Source: Pseudoduganella umbonata
GTDB taxonomy: Bacteria > Pseudomonadota > Gammaproteobacteria > Burkholderiales > Burkholderiaceae_D
Direction: 5' to 3'
Length of the DNA: 64,000 bases
NCBI RefSeq assembly: GCF_014192225.1
Contig: NZ_JACHXS010000001.1
Coordinates: 1,174,408-1,238,407 of the forward strand
Below the pieces are notes generated by a model. That model worked only from the letters and a program-made list of their open reading frames with translations. It was not told where the DNA came from and made no database searches. Positions 9,209-17,987 of this stretch are shown piece after piece. Both the position numbers and the translations under genes were made by a program. Each line of letters opens with the position of its first letter. The stretch's first letter is position 1.

Positions 9209-10156
9209 TCAGCCGGTCATCATCTCCGGTAAGGTGTCGCCGGCCAGCACGCTGCGGTTCCGGCCGGCGCGCTTGGCGCTGTACAGCGCCATGTCGGCGG
9301 CATGCAGCATTGCCGCCGCACTGTCGCCCTCGGTGGGAATCCGCGCGCATAGCCCGATGCTGGCGGTCACGTGGGGCGCGGCCGACGCGGACGGATGCGA
9401 TATGCCGAGCGCGGCGATCCGGCGGCACAGCCAGTCGCCGTACTGGAGCAGCGTGGCCGGGGTGACATTCGGCAACAGCACGACGAATTCCTCGCCACCA
9501 TAGCGGGCCGCCAGCTCGCCGGGACGGCGCGCGCCGTCCTGCAGCGCTTCGCTCACCTCGCGCAGGCAGGCGTCACCCCGCTGGTGGCCGTAGCGATCGT
9601 TGAACAGCTTGAAGTCGTCGACATCGACCAGCACGACGCCCAGCGGCAGCTGGTGGCGCCGGTGCCGGGCGAACTCGGCGGCAAACTGGCGGTCGAAATA
9701 GCGGCGGTTGTACAGGCCGGTCAGTCCATCCTGGTTGGCCAGGTCGTCCAGTGCGGCAAGTGCCGACTGCAGCCGCAGGTGGTTGCGCACGCGCGCCTGC
9801 ACCACGGCCGCGTTCAGCGGCTTCGGGATGAAATCGACGGCGCCGGCGTCGAGGCAGGCGATTTCCGCTTCCGGCGACGATTGCGCCGTCACGAAGATCA
9901 CCGCGCTGCTGCGCAGGTCCGGGTCCTCGCGGATCTGCTCGTTGACCGCGAAACCGTCCATTCCCTGCATTTCCACGTCCAGCAGGATCAGTTGCGGCCG
10001 TTGCATCCGTGCCAGTTCGAGCCCCGCGGCCCCGCTGGTGGCGAACAGCACGCGGCCCTGCTCGCGCACCATGGCCGACAGCAGCCGGATCGTATCGGGA
10101 TTATCGTCGATGATCAGGATCGTATTGGGCGGCTTGGGCAACGCGGCAGCGGTCAT
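9209..10156 (-). CDS. Response regulator with GGDEF output (receiver-diguanylate cyclase)
   Basis: The 315 residues comprise a receiver domain (about 12-130; acidic pair IIDDN, phosphorylation site LLDVEMQGMDG, threonine VTAQ, lysine PKPL) and a GGDEF domain (about 145-305). The active site reads RYGGEEF, a functional variant. The position usually held by the RxxD inhibitory site reads RPGE, so product inhibition may be lost. Its ATG overlaps the TGA of the upstream hybrid kinase by 4 bp, so the two are translationally coupled. This regulator is probably the output of that kinase, with phosphorylation raising cyclic di-GMP. Confidence 0.92.
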   Translation of the reverse strand: MTAAALPKPPNTILIIDDNPDTIRLLSAMVREQGRVLFATSGAAGLELARMQRPQLILLDVEMQGMDGFAVNEQIREDPDLRSSAVIFVTAQSSPEAEIACLDAGAVDFIPKPLNAAVVQARVRNHLRLQSALAALDDLANQDGLTGLYNRRYFDRQFAAEFARHRRHQLPLGVVLVDVDDFKLFNDRYGHQRGDACLREVSEALQDGARRPGELAARYGGEEFVVLLPNVTPATLLQYGDWLCRRIAALGISHPSASAAPHVTASIGLCARIPTEGDSAAAMLHAADMALYSAKRAGRNRSVLAGDTLPEMMTG

Positions 10157-13100
10157 GGGCTTTCCTTCAGGGTTGCGGGCAGTACGGCCAGCACGCCGTC
10201 GAAGTCGAGCGCGGCCATCGCGGCCGCCACGGCGCCCTGCTGCCCGGCGTCGAGCCGCGCCGCCAGCGGGCCGCGCAGCGTTTCATACACGGTGGCGGCA
10301 TCCAGGTCGCGCTCGCGCAGCAGCCTGACCCAGCGGCGCACGGCGTCCGGCGCGGGCGCCGGCACGTCGGGTTGCTGCTGCGCTGCAAGCCAGTTGCGTG
10401 CCGCTTCCGTCGTGCCGCCCAGTTCACTGCCGGCGCTGTCGAACAGCCGCGCCGCATCGTCCTGCCGCCCTTCGCGCAATGCTGCTTCCAGCTCCACGGT
10501 CACGGCGGCGAACCTGCGCGCGCCCAGGCTGCCGACAGAACCGCGCAGCGCGTGCAGGATGCGCGCGGCAGCCAGGGCGTCGCCACCCTGCCAGCCGTCG
10601 CGTGCGCGCTCCAGCTCGGCGGGCGCTTCACGCGTCATCCGCGCCACCAGCGCAACCAGCGACTGCAATTGCGCAGGGTTGCGGGCCGACAGCGCGGCCA
10701 GGCGGCCGACGTCGAAGCGCTGCGCCGGCGGCGCCTCCGCTTGCGCGGCGGGTCGGACCTGCCGCAGGTGTTCCTGGATACGCGCCATCATCTGCTCCAC
10801 ATCGATCGGTTTTGGAATGAAGTCGTTCATCCCCACTGCCAGGCACTGTTCGCGCTCGGCGGCGGTCACGCCGGCACTCATCGCCAGGATCGGCAATTGC
10901 AAGCCGAGCCGGGTGCGCAGGATCCGCGTGGCCGTGTAGCCATCCATCACCGGCATCTGCACATCCATCAGCACGATGTCGAAGTCACCCCGGCCATCGC
11001 CGCGCCGGGTCGTGAACAGGTCGACCGCCTGCTGCCCGTCGGCGGCCGTGGTCACGATCGCCCCGGCCGGTTCGAGTATCCCCTTCGCCACCAGCTGGTT
11101 GACCACATTATCCTCCACGAGCAGCACGCGCACGCCAGCCAGCTCGGCGGCCCGGTCCGGTACCGCCGGCGTTAGCGCCGGCACGTCCCGCGGCGCGGCC
11201 GCCACCACGCCCGCCAGCGCGGAACGCAGGCTTTGCGCAGTCACCGGGCGCACCAGCGGCACCGTATCCGGTACCGGGCTGCCCGGCGCGCCGCCGCCGG
11301 CCAGTTGCATGAAGGCCACCGCGCGGCCCGGCCAGCGCGCAGCCAGCGCACGGCGCAACTGGGCCACCAGCGCAGCGTCGCCGTCGACCAGCACGGCATC
11401 GACCGGCAGGTCGGCCGCGGCGACCGCCTGGGTGGCCGATTCCGCCCAGCCGGCCGTCCAGCCGAGTGTTTCGATCGCGCGGGCAAGGCTGGCGCGGCTG
11501 GCCCGCCGCGGCTCCACGACCAGCAGGCGCAGCGCTGCGGCGGCCGGTTCCGCGCCGGCCCGCGGGTTGGGCTGCAGGTCAGCCTGCACATCCAGCCGGG
11601 CAGGCGGCGGCGCGCAGGTCAGCGGCAGCGTGACCGAGAATTCGCTGCCCTCGCCCGGCACGCTGGACAGCTCGATGCGTCCGCCCATCAGTTCGGTCAG
11701 CTGGCGCGCGATCGTCAAACCCAGGCCGGTGCCGCCGAAACGGCGCGAGATGCCGGCGTCGGCCTGTTCGAACGGCGTGAACAGGCGGGTCTGCTGTTCC
11801 GGGTCGATGCCGATGCCGGTATCGCGCACCGCGAAGCGCACCGTGGCCGTATTGCCGTGCTGGCCCAGCCGCGCAACGGTAAACACCACCTGCCCCTGCG
11901 CGGTGAACTTGAGCGCGTTGCCGACCAGGTTCAGCAGCACCTGCTGCAGCCGCACCGCGTCGCCGATGAAGGCCGCGGGCAGGTCCGGCTCGACGTCGAC
12001 CACCAGTTCCAGCGGCTTGGCGCTGGCCCGCATCGCCGTTGCCGCCGCCTCGACGATCTCGCCCATCTCGAACGGCAGCGCGGCGATGTCGACACGGCCC
12101 GCCTCGATCTTGGAAAAGTCCAGCACGTCGTCGATGACGCCCACCAGCGTCTTGCCGCACGACTGGATCATGTTCACGTATTCGCGCTGCTGCGGCGCCA
12201 GGGCGGAATTGTCGAGCAGGTGCGCCAGGCCCAGCACGGCGTTCAGGGGCGTGCGGATCTCATGGCTGACATTGGCCACGAATTCGCTCTTGGCCCGGCT
12301 GGCGGCCTGCGCCAGCCGCTCGTTGCGGGCCTGGGCCAGCTCGGCCATCTTGCGGTCGGTGATATCCATCGCCATCACGTGGAAACCCTGCACCGCGCCA
12401 TCGGTGCCGATGCTGGGAATGTAGTCGGCCATGAAGTAGCCGGGCCAGCCGGGCATCGCGAACTCGGTTTCGAAATGCACCGCCTGCCCGGACAGCACGG
12501 TGTCGATGTAGCCGCGCAGCGTGCCATAGATCTGCGGCCCGACAAGGTCGCCCAGCCGCTTGCCGATCATGTGCACCGGATCGACGCCCAGCAGCGTTTC
12601 GAAGCGGCGATTGGCAAACCGATAGACCTCGTCCCGGTCCAGGTAGGCGATCAGGGCGGGACTGTTGTCGGCAACCGTGCGCAGGAACCGCTCGCTGTCG
12701 GCCAGCTCGCGTTCGATGCGGCGGCGCTCGGAGATATCGTCCAGGAACGCGCCGAACGAGCGGCTGCCATTGACGTCGATCAGCCCGATCGTCATGGCAA
12801 CCGGGAATTCGCCGCCGTCGCGGCGCAGCGCCGTGACCTCGATTCGCTTGCCCACCACGCGGCTGTCGCCACCCGCCAGGAAGCGCGCAAGCCCCGCGGC
12901 GTGGGCGGCCCGCGATGCCCGCGGCACCGCCACGTCGTGCAGCAGCAGGCCCAGCACTTCTTCGCGCGCCCAGCCGAACAGCTGTTCGGCGCGCGGATTC
13001 CAGTCGGTGATGCGGCCCGCGCTGTCCATGCCGATGAACGCGTCGTGCGCCGTTTCCAGGATGGCGCGGATGCGCGCCTCGTTGTGGCGCACGGTTTCCA

Positions 13101-14355
13101 GCGATTGCGCGACATCCCGCGTGCGCTGCGCCACGCGTTCCTCCAGCTCGGCATTCACCTGGGTCAGCTGGCGTTCCTTGTCCTTCAGCCGCGACAGGCT
13201 GGTGTTGACGGCACCGGTCAGCGCCGCCAGTTCCGTGAAACTGCCGTGCGGCACCGAGATCGCGTGGCTGCTGCCTTCCTCGATCGCCGCCGCCAGCGCG
13301 GCCGCCTTTTGCAGGGGCCGCGTGATGCGGCGCGAAACGCGCCAGCCGATCAGCGAGAAAGCCAGCGCCACGGCAAGCCCGACCATCGCCACGCGCACCT
13401 GCAGCGCGCGCACTTCGGCATAGGCGGCCCGCGTCTCCTGGCGCGTCAGCACGGTCCAGCCCAGCCCGGGGTAGCCGCCAAGGCCATGCGTTGCGGCCCC
13501 GCCAACGAGGTAATCGCGGCCGTCGGCCCAGCGCTCTTCGGCATGGTCGTAGCGGCCGCGGCGCGCCGCCTCCAGCACCGCGGTATCCACCACGGTGCCC
13601 GTCACGGCGCCCGGGCCGGCCAGCACCTTGCCGTCGCGGCCCACGATCAAGGTCTCGCCATCGCTGCCGCCGGCCGCGTCGATCTGCAGCCGCATCGCCT
13701 CGGCCCAGCGCCAGTTCAGGTGCGCGGCCAACACGCCGTGCACGCGCCCGTCGTCGCCGCGCACGGGAAAGGCCACGTCGACGAAACGGGGCGGACCGCC
13801 CTCCTCGCGCGGCAGCAGCTTCGCCAGCAGCTTCGCGTCGTGCACGTCATGCACGTGCCGGCCCGCCAGCGCGCCGGAAAACCACGGCCGCTTCGCCACG
13901 TCAACGCCTTGCAGCAGTCCCCCGGTGGCAGCCAGCACCTTGCCGTCCAGGCCGGCCATGCCGATCCATGCATAGAGCGGATAGCTGCTCTGCAGGCCCT
14001 CGGCCGCGCGGCGCCTGTCGGCGGCGGCCATGTCGGGCCTGGTGAACTCGGGACGCGACGCCAGGAACTGCACTTCGCGATAGCGTTCGAACATCGTGCC
14101 GTCGAGCTGCTGCGCGGCATAGCGCGCCCGCTCGGTCAGGGCCACGGCGATCGACTGTTTCAGCGCGCCCGTCGCCAGGTGGCCGATCAGCAGTACCAGC
14201 ACGGTGGTCGAGAGCAGCACGGACACGGCCAGCCACAGGGCCAGCCAGCTGCCCAGGCGGCGACGCGTCAGCAGCCGCGCGAGAATCGGCGGACGGATCG
14301 GGGAAGGCGGGGATGGCTGCGTGGAAGGCCGCACGCTGCCCATGTGACGGGACAT
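10153..14355 (-). CDS. Membrane hybrid sensor histidine kinase (dCache-HAMP-PAS-PAS-HisKA-HATPase-REC-Hpt)
   Basis: This 1400-residue protein is built for a multi-step phosphorelay. A membrane helix (about 38-60), a periplasmic dCache sensor (60-315), a second helix (321-340) and HAMP lead to PAS domains at about 425-545 and 555-670. The kinase core has SHEIRTPLNAVLG with H698 and an ATPase domain with GTGLGLTIA. A degenerate receiver (about 960-1070; LLVVEPRR lacks the acidic pair) is followed by an intact receiver (LLVEDN, LMDVQMPVMDG, PKPI) and an Hpt domain (ILHALRGSVGSLG). AGGA precedes the ATG by seven bases. The receiver-GGDEF gene is coupled downstream by ATGA overlap and is the likely final phosphoryl acceptor. 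Confidence 0.93.
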   Translation of the reverse strand: MSRHMGSVRPSTQPSPPSPIRPPILARLLTRRRLGSWLALWLAVSVLLSTTVLVLLIGHLATGALKQSIAVALTERARYAAQQLDGTMFERYREVQFLASRPEFTRPDMAAADRRRAAEGLQSSYPLYAWIGMAGLDGKVLAATGGLLQGVDVAKRPWFSGALAGRHVHDVHDAKLLAKLLPREEGGPPRFVDVAFPVRGDDGRVHGVLAAHLNWRWAEAMRLQIDAAGGSDGETLIVGRDGKVLAGPGAVTGTVVDTAVLEAARRGRYDHAEERWADGRDYLVGGAATHGLGGYPGLGWTVLTRQETRAAYAEVRALQVRVAMVGLAVALAFSLIGWRVSRRITRPLQKAAALAAAIEEGSSHAISVPHGSFTELAALTGAVNTSLSRLKDKERQLTQVNAELEERVAQRTRDVAQSLETVRHNEARIRAILETAHDAFIGMDSAGRITDWNPRAEQLFGWAREEVLGLLLHDVAVPRASRAAHAAGLARFLAGGDSRVVGKRIEVTALRRDGGEFPVAMTIGLIDVNGSRSFGAFLDDISERRRIERELADSERFLRTVADNSPALIAYLDRDEVYRFANRRFETLLGVDPVHMIGKRLGDLVGPQIYGTLRGYIDTVLSGQAVHFETEFAMPGWPGYFMADYIPSIGTDGAVQGFHVMAMDITDRKMAELAQARNERLAQAASRAKSEFVANVSHEIRTPLNAVLGLAHLLDNSALAPQQREYVNMIQSCGKTLVGVIDDVLDFSKIEAGRVDIAALPFEMGEIVEAAATAMRASAKPLELVVDVEPDLPAAFIGDAVRLQQVLLNLVGNALKFTAQGQVVFTVARLGQHGNTATVRFAVRDTGIGIDPEQQTRLFTPFEQADAGISRRFGGTGLGLTIARQLTELMGGRIELSSVPGEGSEFSVTLPLTCAPPPARLDVQADLQPNPRAGAEPAAAALRLLVVEPRRASRASLARAIETLGWTAGWAESATQAVAAADLPVDAVLVDGDAALVAQLRRALAARWPGRAVAFMQLAGGGAPGSPVPDTVPLVRPVTAQSLRSALAGVVAAAPRDVPALTPAVPDRAAELAGVRVLLVEDNVVNQLVAKGILEPAGAIVTTAADGQQAVDLFTTRRGDGRGDFDIVLMDVQMPVMDGYTATRILRTRLGLQLPILAMSAGVTAAEREQCLAVGMNDFIPKPIDVEQMMARIQEHLRQVRPAAQAEAPPAQRFDVGRLAALSARNPAQLQSLVALVARMTREAPAELERARDGWQGGDALAAARILHALRGSVGSLGARRFAAVTVELEAALREGRQDDAARLFDSAGSELGGTTEAARNWLAAQQQPDVPAPAPDAVRRWVRLLRERDLDAATVYETLRGPLAARLDAGQQGAVAAAMAALDFDGVLAVLPATLKESP

Positions 14356-14549
14356 CGGAAATTCCTGATCGGGATACTTCGCAAAGACTCAGGAACCGGG
14401 GGCGCGGGTTCGCGGAAAGATCGGCCAGGCCGTCCGATACGGACGGGAGGCGCCGCCGCCAGTGTAACCCAGGAGGGTAACCCGGCGGCGCGGCAGCGCG
14501 CCAGAAAGTGCCGAAAGCATGCGGATGTTGCCATGCCGCATCACTCTTG

Positions 14550-14915
14550 TCAGGCGGCGCGCAGGCTCATGTCCGGCACGTCGTTCTGCGAAAACGCCAC
14601 GCGGAACTTGCTGCGGCGATCGCCCATCAGGATGCGCAGGTCGCCGATCGCGATGTCGGAAACTTCATGCATGCGTATCAGCAGCGAGGCGCCGATCGCC
14701 AGGCGGTAGTGGCGGATCTTGCTGATCACGGGCGGCGCAACGTCCAGCGTGCGGGCCAGCGCCGCGTCGTTCTTCAGGTCGAGCCGGTCGATCAGGTGAT
14801 CGAGCAGGCGGTTCGGATCATAGGTGCGCAGCACGTCTTCTTCCGTGTGTGCGCTCGCGCCCATGTTGTTGTTCAAGTTCGTGCTTGCGCTTGCAGCGCT
14901 GCCAAAAGTCGTCAT
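14550..14915 (-). CDS. Small XRE-like helix-turn-helix protein, paralogue 1
   Basis: This 121-residue protein has a variable N-terminus and a conserved core, LLDHLIDRLDLKNDAALART then LDVAPPVISKIRH, that reads as a helix-turn-helix (LKNDAALAR-LDVAPPVISKIRH). It ends with GASLLIRMHEVSDIAIGDLR and MGDRRSKFR. The fold is that of a Cro/XRE-like DNA-binding protein without a sensor domain. I chose ATG 14915 because TTCTGGAG stands six bases upstream; a longer in-frame reading to 15074 has no such site. A second copy with the same core, the same TTCTGGAG-N6-ATG and the same promoter elements is at 26250-26573. Each copy faces a small RVL-family gene. Confidence 0.75.
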   Translation of the reverse strand: MTTFGSAASASTNLNNNMGASAHTEEDVLRTYDPNRLLDHLIDRLDLKNDAALARTLDVAPPVISKIRHYRLAIGASLLIRMHEVSDIAIGDLRILMGDRRSKFRVAFSQNDVPDMSLRAA

Positions 14916-15105
14916 AACGTTCTCCAGAATTTGCAGTTCACAGCCCGTTGGGGCCTGTCGGCCGGTACGAACGCGATGGCCCCTGAGCGGGTGCGTCGGA
15001 ATCGTTACCGGTGGTCGTGAGATGCGCCAGGAGTGGCGTCCCCGCGGATGCGCGGAAGGGAACTCGATCCGCACGGCAGGAAATTAGGGGCGGCGGACGG
15101 TTGAT

Positions 15106-15134
15106 ATATTGCACCAAAAATTCTTTAAAGGCAA
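15106..15134 (-). promoter_or_regulatory. Putative promoter of HTH paralogue 1
   Basis: On the minus strand TTGCCT (-35, 15129-15134) and CAATAT (-10, 15106-15111) are 17 bp apart. HTH paralogue 2 has TTGCTC and CAATAT, again exactly 17 bp apart, which supports both. Confidence 0.5.
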
Positions 15135-15345
15135 TCACGAAACAACTTGTAGCTTTTCCGCAATGTTCCCGGCCCGGTGCCGCTCCCGGCAACGGGGAAT
15201 CAGCGCCGATACCGCTGAAGCGCCGCGTGCTCGGGACAGACCTGCCCGAAGGGGCTGCCCGATCGCCGGGTTCGAGCGGCGCTATCGGGCATGGGGCAAC
15301 GGATCGGCTAACGCGACAGCTACAAAAACTACATGCGCCAGCTTG

Positions 15346-15386
15346 ACTTGCGGTTTGCAACAGCGGATGCTATCTAACTGATAGCA
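15346..15386 (+). promoter_or_regulatory. Putative promoter and 7-bp inverted repeat before RVL gene 1
   Basis: TTGCGG and TATCTA are 17 bp apart. The -10 lies within a perfect inverted repeat, TGCTATC-TAACT-GATAGCA (15368-15386), which could be an operator or an RNA hairpin just before the GGAGG ribosome site. Confidence 0.4.
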
Positions 15387-15399
15387 GCGGAGGACACGC

Positions 15400-15654
15400 A
15401 TGACTCTGGACAGACGGGAAAGCAGCCGAAGCGGGACGTCCGACGAACGGCGCAGCAATCCGGCGCTGGCGGCCGTGGTCGACCAGGCAATCCGGTACGA
15501 CGCGGAACGGGGCGCCGCGCTGGCCTGGGCCTACCTGGCGCAACACGGCGTGCCGCCGGAAACGATCCTGCGCGTCCTGGCGGGACCAGCCGCCGGGCAA
15601 CGGCCACGCCGCGGCGCTGCTGCCACCCGGGACGGGACCGCATTCCAGAACTGA
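15400..15654 (+). CDS. Small RVL-family protein, copy 1
   Basis: This 84-residue protein has no known domain. GGAGG lies six bases before the ATG. Residues from AIRYDAERG to ILRVLAGP align without gaps over 34 positions with two other small proteins in the window (26847-27032 and 49107-49313). The shared pattern is Ala-hydrophobic, Gly at position 9, Ala at 13, and a closing RVL-x-x-P before a basic tail. Two amphipathic helices joined at the glycine are likely. It is divergent from HTH paralogue 1, as copy 2 is from HTH paralogue 2. Function unknown; a small regulatory or partner protein of the HTH is a guess. Confidence 0.7.
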   Translation: MTLDRRESSRSGTSDERRSNPALAAVVDQAIRYDAERGAALAWAYLAQHGVPPETILRVLAGPAAGQRPRRGAAATRDGTAFQN

Positions 15655-15964
15655 CAGAACGGACGGTCGGCGGCGCCCTGCCCGCTTGCGCACCGCCACC
15701 TTGGCGGGCGCCTCCGCGTTATTTGCCGGCAGCATTTGTCGTACCTTATCTGCCCGCCTCGTTTCCCCGCCTGCTTTCCCCACCTGTTTTCCCCACCTGT
15801 TTTCCCCGCCTGTTTTCCCCGCCTGTTTTCCCCGCCTTGCTTGACCCTCCTTGTTTGCCCCTTGATTCCACCGCCGTGTTGCCACCTCCTTTGCCCCGTT
15901 GTTCGCTCCCCGCCGGCACGACGTGCGCGCCACTCGGTTCGTCATACAGCCGCTACAATGCAGC
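15655..15964. other. Spacer with a 13-bp minisatellite
   Basis: These 310 bp hold no supported gene. The main content is the tandem repeat at 15754-15844. TACAAT at 15953-15958 is a -10-like box only seven bases before the next start codon. Confidence 0.5.
15754..15844. repeat. 13-bp tandem repeat, seven units
   Basis: The unit is CCGCCTGTTTTCC. Six copies differ at no more than two positions, and a seventh is decayed. The period is not a multiple of three, so the array cannot encode a regular peptide repeat. It lies between RVL copy 1 and the GAF-PAS-AGDEF gene. Confidence 0.92.
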
Positions 15965-17932
15965 ATGAGCGCGTCGATCCCGTCATCCACTTCCCCAGCC
16001 ACCGCCGCCGTCACGGACGAAGCCGGCAGGATCGCCTTGCTGTATGCGCTGCAACTGCTCGATACGGCACCGGAACCCGTGTTCGACCGCGTCACGCGGC
16101 TGGCCAGCCGCCTGCTGGGCGTGCCCGTCACGCTGTTCTCGCTGGTCGACCGCGATCGCCAGTGGTTCAAGTCGCGGGTTGGCATCGACGTGCCGGAAAC
16201 GCCCCGCGCCATCTCTTTCTGCAGTCATGCGATCGAGCAGCGCGAGCCGCTGGTGGTTAACGACGCCACCCGGGATTCGCGCTTTGCCGACAACCCGCTG
16301 GTGCGCGGCGACATGCAGGTACGCTTCTACGCGGGCGTGCCGATCCGTTCGCTGGATGGCCATGCGATCGGCACGCTGTGTGCGCTGGACACCCGGCCCC
16401 GCGAGCTGGCGGCCGACGAACTCGCGGCATTCCAGGACCTGGCCGTCATCGTGGCCGACGAAGTGCATCGGCGCGAACTGCTGGCCCGCGCACGCGACCA
16501 CCTGCAGGTGGCCGATGCCGCGATCCGCAGCACGGAAGCGCGGCTGCGCTCGATCTTCGAGCTGGCCAGCTTCGGCATCGCCCTGATCGATGCCGGCAGC
16601 GGCGAATGGCTGACGGTCAATTCCGCGGCCTGCGCGATCCTCGGCTACACCGAAGAACAGTTCCGCCGCCTCACGTTCCGCCAGATCACGCACCCGGACG
16701 ACGTGGCCGACGACGTGGCACTGGTGCGTGACCTGTTAGCCGGCAACATCACGCAGTTCGAGCGGCAGAAGCGCTATCTCCGGCATGACGGCAGCGCGGC
16801 ATGGGTGCACACCAATGTCAGCCTGAAGCGCGACGACGCCGGCAAACCGGAATATTTCATCGTCGCCGTGATCGATATCGGGGCGCGCAAGCAGGCCGAG
16901 CACGAACTGGCCGCCCTGCATGCCCAGCTGGAAGCGCGGGTCGACGACCGTACCCGCGCCCTGGTCGACGCCAACCGCCACCTGACCGAAGCGATCGGCC
17001 GCCAGCAGCAGGCCGAAGCCGCGCTGCGCACCCGCGAAGCGGAACTGTCGAGCATCCTCGAGTATGCCAACGACGCCTACATCGGCCTCGATGAACAAGG
17101 CCGCGTCAGCGCGTGGAACCGTCAGGCCGAACACACGTTCGGCTGGACCGCCGCGGAAGCGGACGGCAAGCCTTTGGAGGAACTGATCATTCCCGCCGAC
17201 TTTCGCGACCGGCACGCCCAGGGGCTGGCACGCTACCTGGCCACCGGCGTCGCGCGGGTCCTCGGCAAGCGGCTCGAATTGCCGGCCCGGCGCAAGGATG
17301 GCAGCCAGCTGACGGTGGAGATCCGCATCCACGCCAACGACATCGACGGACGGCGGACGTTTTCCGCATTCCTGCACGATATCTCGGCCCGCAAGGCGGC
17401 CGAGGCCCGGCGCGAGCACGACATCCGCCACGATCCGCTGACCGGCTTGCTGAACCGGCGCGCGCTGGAAGAGTTGCTGCCGCAGGCACAGTCGCGTTCG
17501 CAGCGGCACGGCATCGGCTTCGCCTTGCTGTTCATCGACCTGGACGGCTTCAAGGCCGTCAACGACCGGCTGGGACACGACGCCGGCGACGCCTTGCTGT
17601 GCGAAGTGGGCCGCCGGCTGCGCGCATCCGTACGGCAGAATGACAGCGTGGTGCGGCTGGCGGGCGACGAATTCATCGTCGTGCTGGAAGGGCAGCCCTA
17701 CACGATGGCGCAGGCGCGCACTGTCGCGGCAAAGCTGATTGCCGCGCTTGCCCAGCCGGTAGCGGTGACCGGCACCGTGAAGGAAACCGTGCAGGTGGGC
17801 GCCAGCATCGGCATCGCGCTCCATGGCGCAGGCACTGCGCAGGCGCCCGGCGAACTGCTGCGTGAAGCGGACCGCCAGATGTACCTGGCGAAAGAGGCCG
17901 GCCGGGGCAGCATCCGCCCCGATGAAGTCTGA
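15965..17932 (+). CDS. GAF-PAS-PAS diguanylate cyclase with AGDEF site
   Basis: This 655-residue soluble protein should make cyclic di-GMP. A GAF domain (about 20-165; FSLVDRDRQWFKS, CSHAIEQ) and a PAS domain (about 190-310) lead to a coiled coil, a second PAS (about 365-480) and a GGDEF-class domain (about 490-655). The signature reads RLAGDEF rather than GGDEF; some AGDEF enzymes are active. An RQND inhibitory site stands five residues before it. I chose ATG 15965 because the GAF domain begins soon after; no ribosome site is visible and a TACAAT box lies only seven bases upstream, so the mRNA may be leaderless. A start at 15899 would be an alternative. Confidence 0.88.
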   Translation: MSASIPSSTSPATAAVTDEAGRIALLYALQLLDTAPEPVFDRVTRLASRLLGVPVTLFSLVDRDRQWFKSRVGIDVPETPRAISFCSHAIEQREPLVVNDATRDSRFADNPLVRGDMQVRFYAGVPIRSLDGHAIGTLCALDTRPRELAADELAAFQDLAVIVADEVHRRELLARARDHLQVADAAIRSTEARLRSIFELASFGIALIDAGSGEWLTVNSAACAILGYTEEQFRRLTFRQITHPDDVADDVALVRDLLAGNITQFERQKRYLRHDGSAAWVHTNVSLKRDDAGKPEYFIVAVIDIGARKQAEHELAALHAQLEARVDDRTRALVDANRHLTEAIGRQQQAEAALRTREAELSSILEYANDAYIGLDEQGRVSAWNRQAEHTFGWTAAEADGKPLEELIIPADFRDRHAQGLARYLATGVARVLGKRLELPARRKDGSQLTVEIRIHANDIDGRRTFSAFLHDISARKAAEARREHDIRHDPLTGLLNRRALEELLPQAQSRSQRHGIGFALLFIDLDGFKAVNDRLGHDAGDALLCEVGRRLRASVRQNDSVVRLAGDEFIVVLEGQPYTMAQARTVAAKLIAALAQPVAVTGTVKETVQVGASIGIALHGAGTAQAPGELLREADRQMYLAKEAGRGSIRPDEV

Positions 17933-17957
17933 ATCGACCGGATAGTACGACCGGATA

Positions 17958-17978
17958 CTTCGACCCGACAGGTCGAAG
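17958..17978. terminator. Hairpin between convergent genes
   Basis: CTTCGACC-CGACA-GGTCGAAG is a perfect 8-bp stem lying between the end of the AGDEF gene and the end of the Crp/Fnr gene. There is no T run, so termination is uncertain; the position suggests it. Confidence 0.4.
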
Positions 17979-17987
17979 GACGGCTCG

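Larger units (their letters stand above)
14916..15399. other. Spacer between the divergent HTH and RVL genes (pair 1)
   Basis: These 484 bp hold no gene I can support. They contain the leftward promoter near 15106-15134 in an AT-rich island, a GC-rich middle, and the rightward promoter and inverted repeat near 15346-15386. The leftward transcript would have a leader of roughly 180 bases. Confidence 0.5.

Noticed and set aside
14470..14505. Possible terminator after the small HTH region (GCCGCC and GGCGGC arms)
   Set aside because: Arms of only 6 bp around a loop of more than 20 bases and no T run on either strand.
15754..15844. Possible CRISPR array
   Set aside because: Units are directly adjacent without spacers and only 13 bp long, and no cas gene is present.
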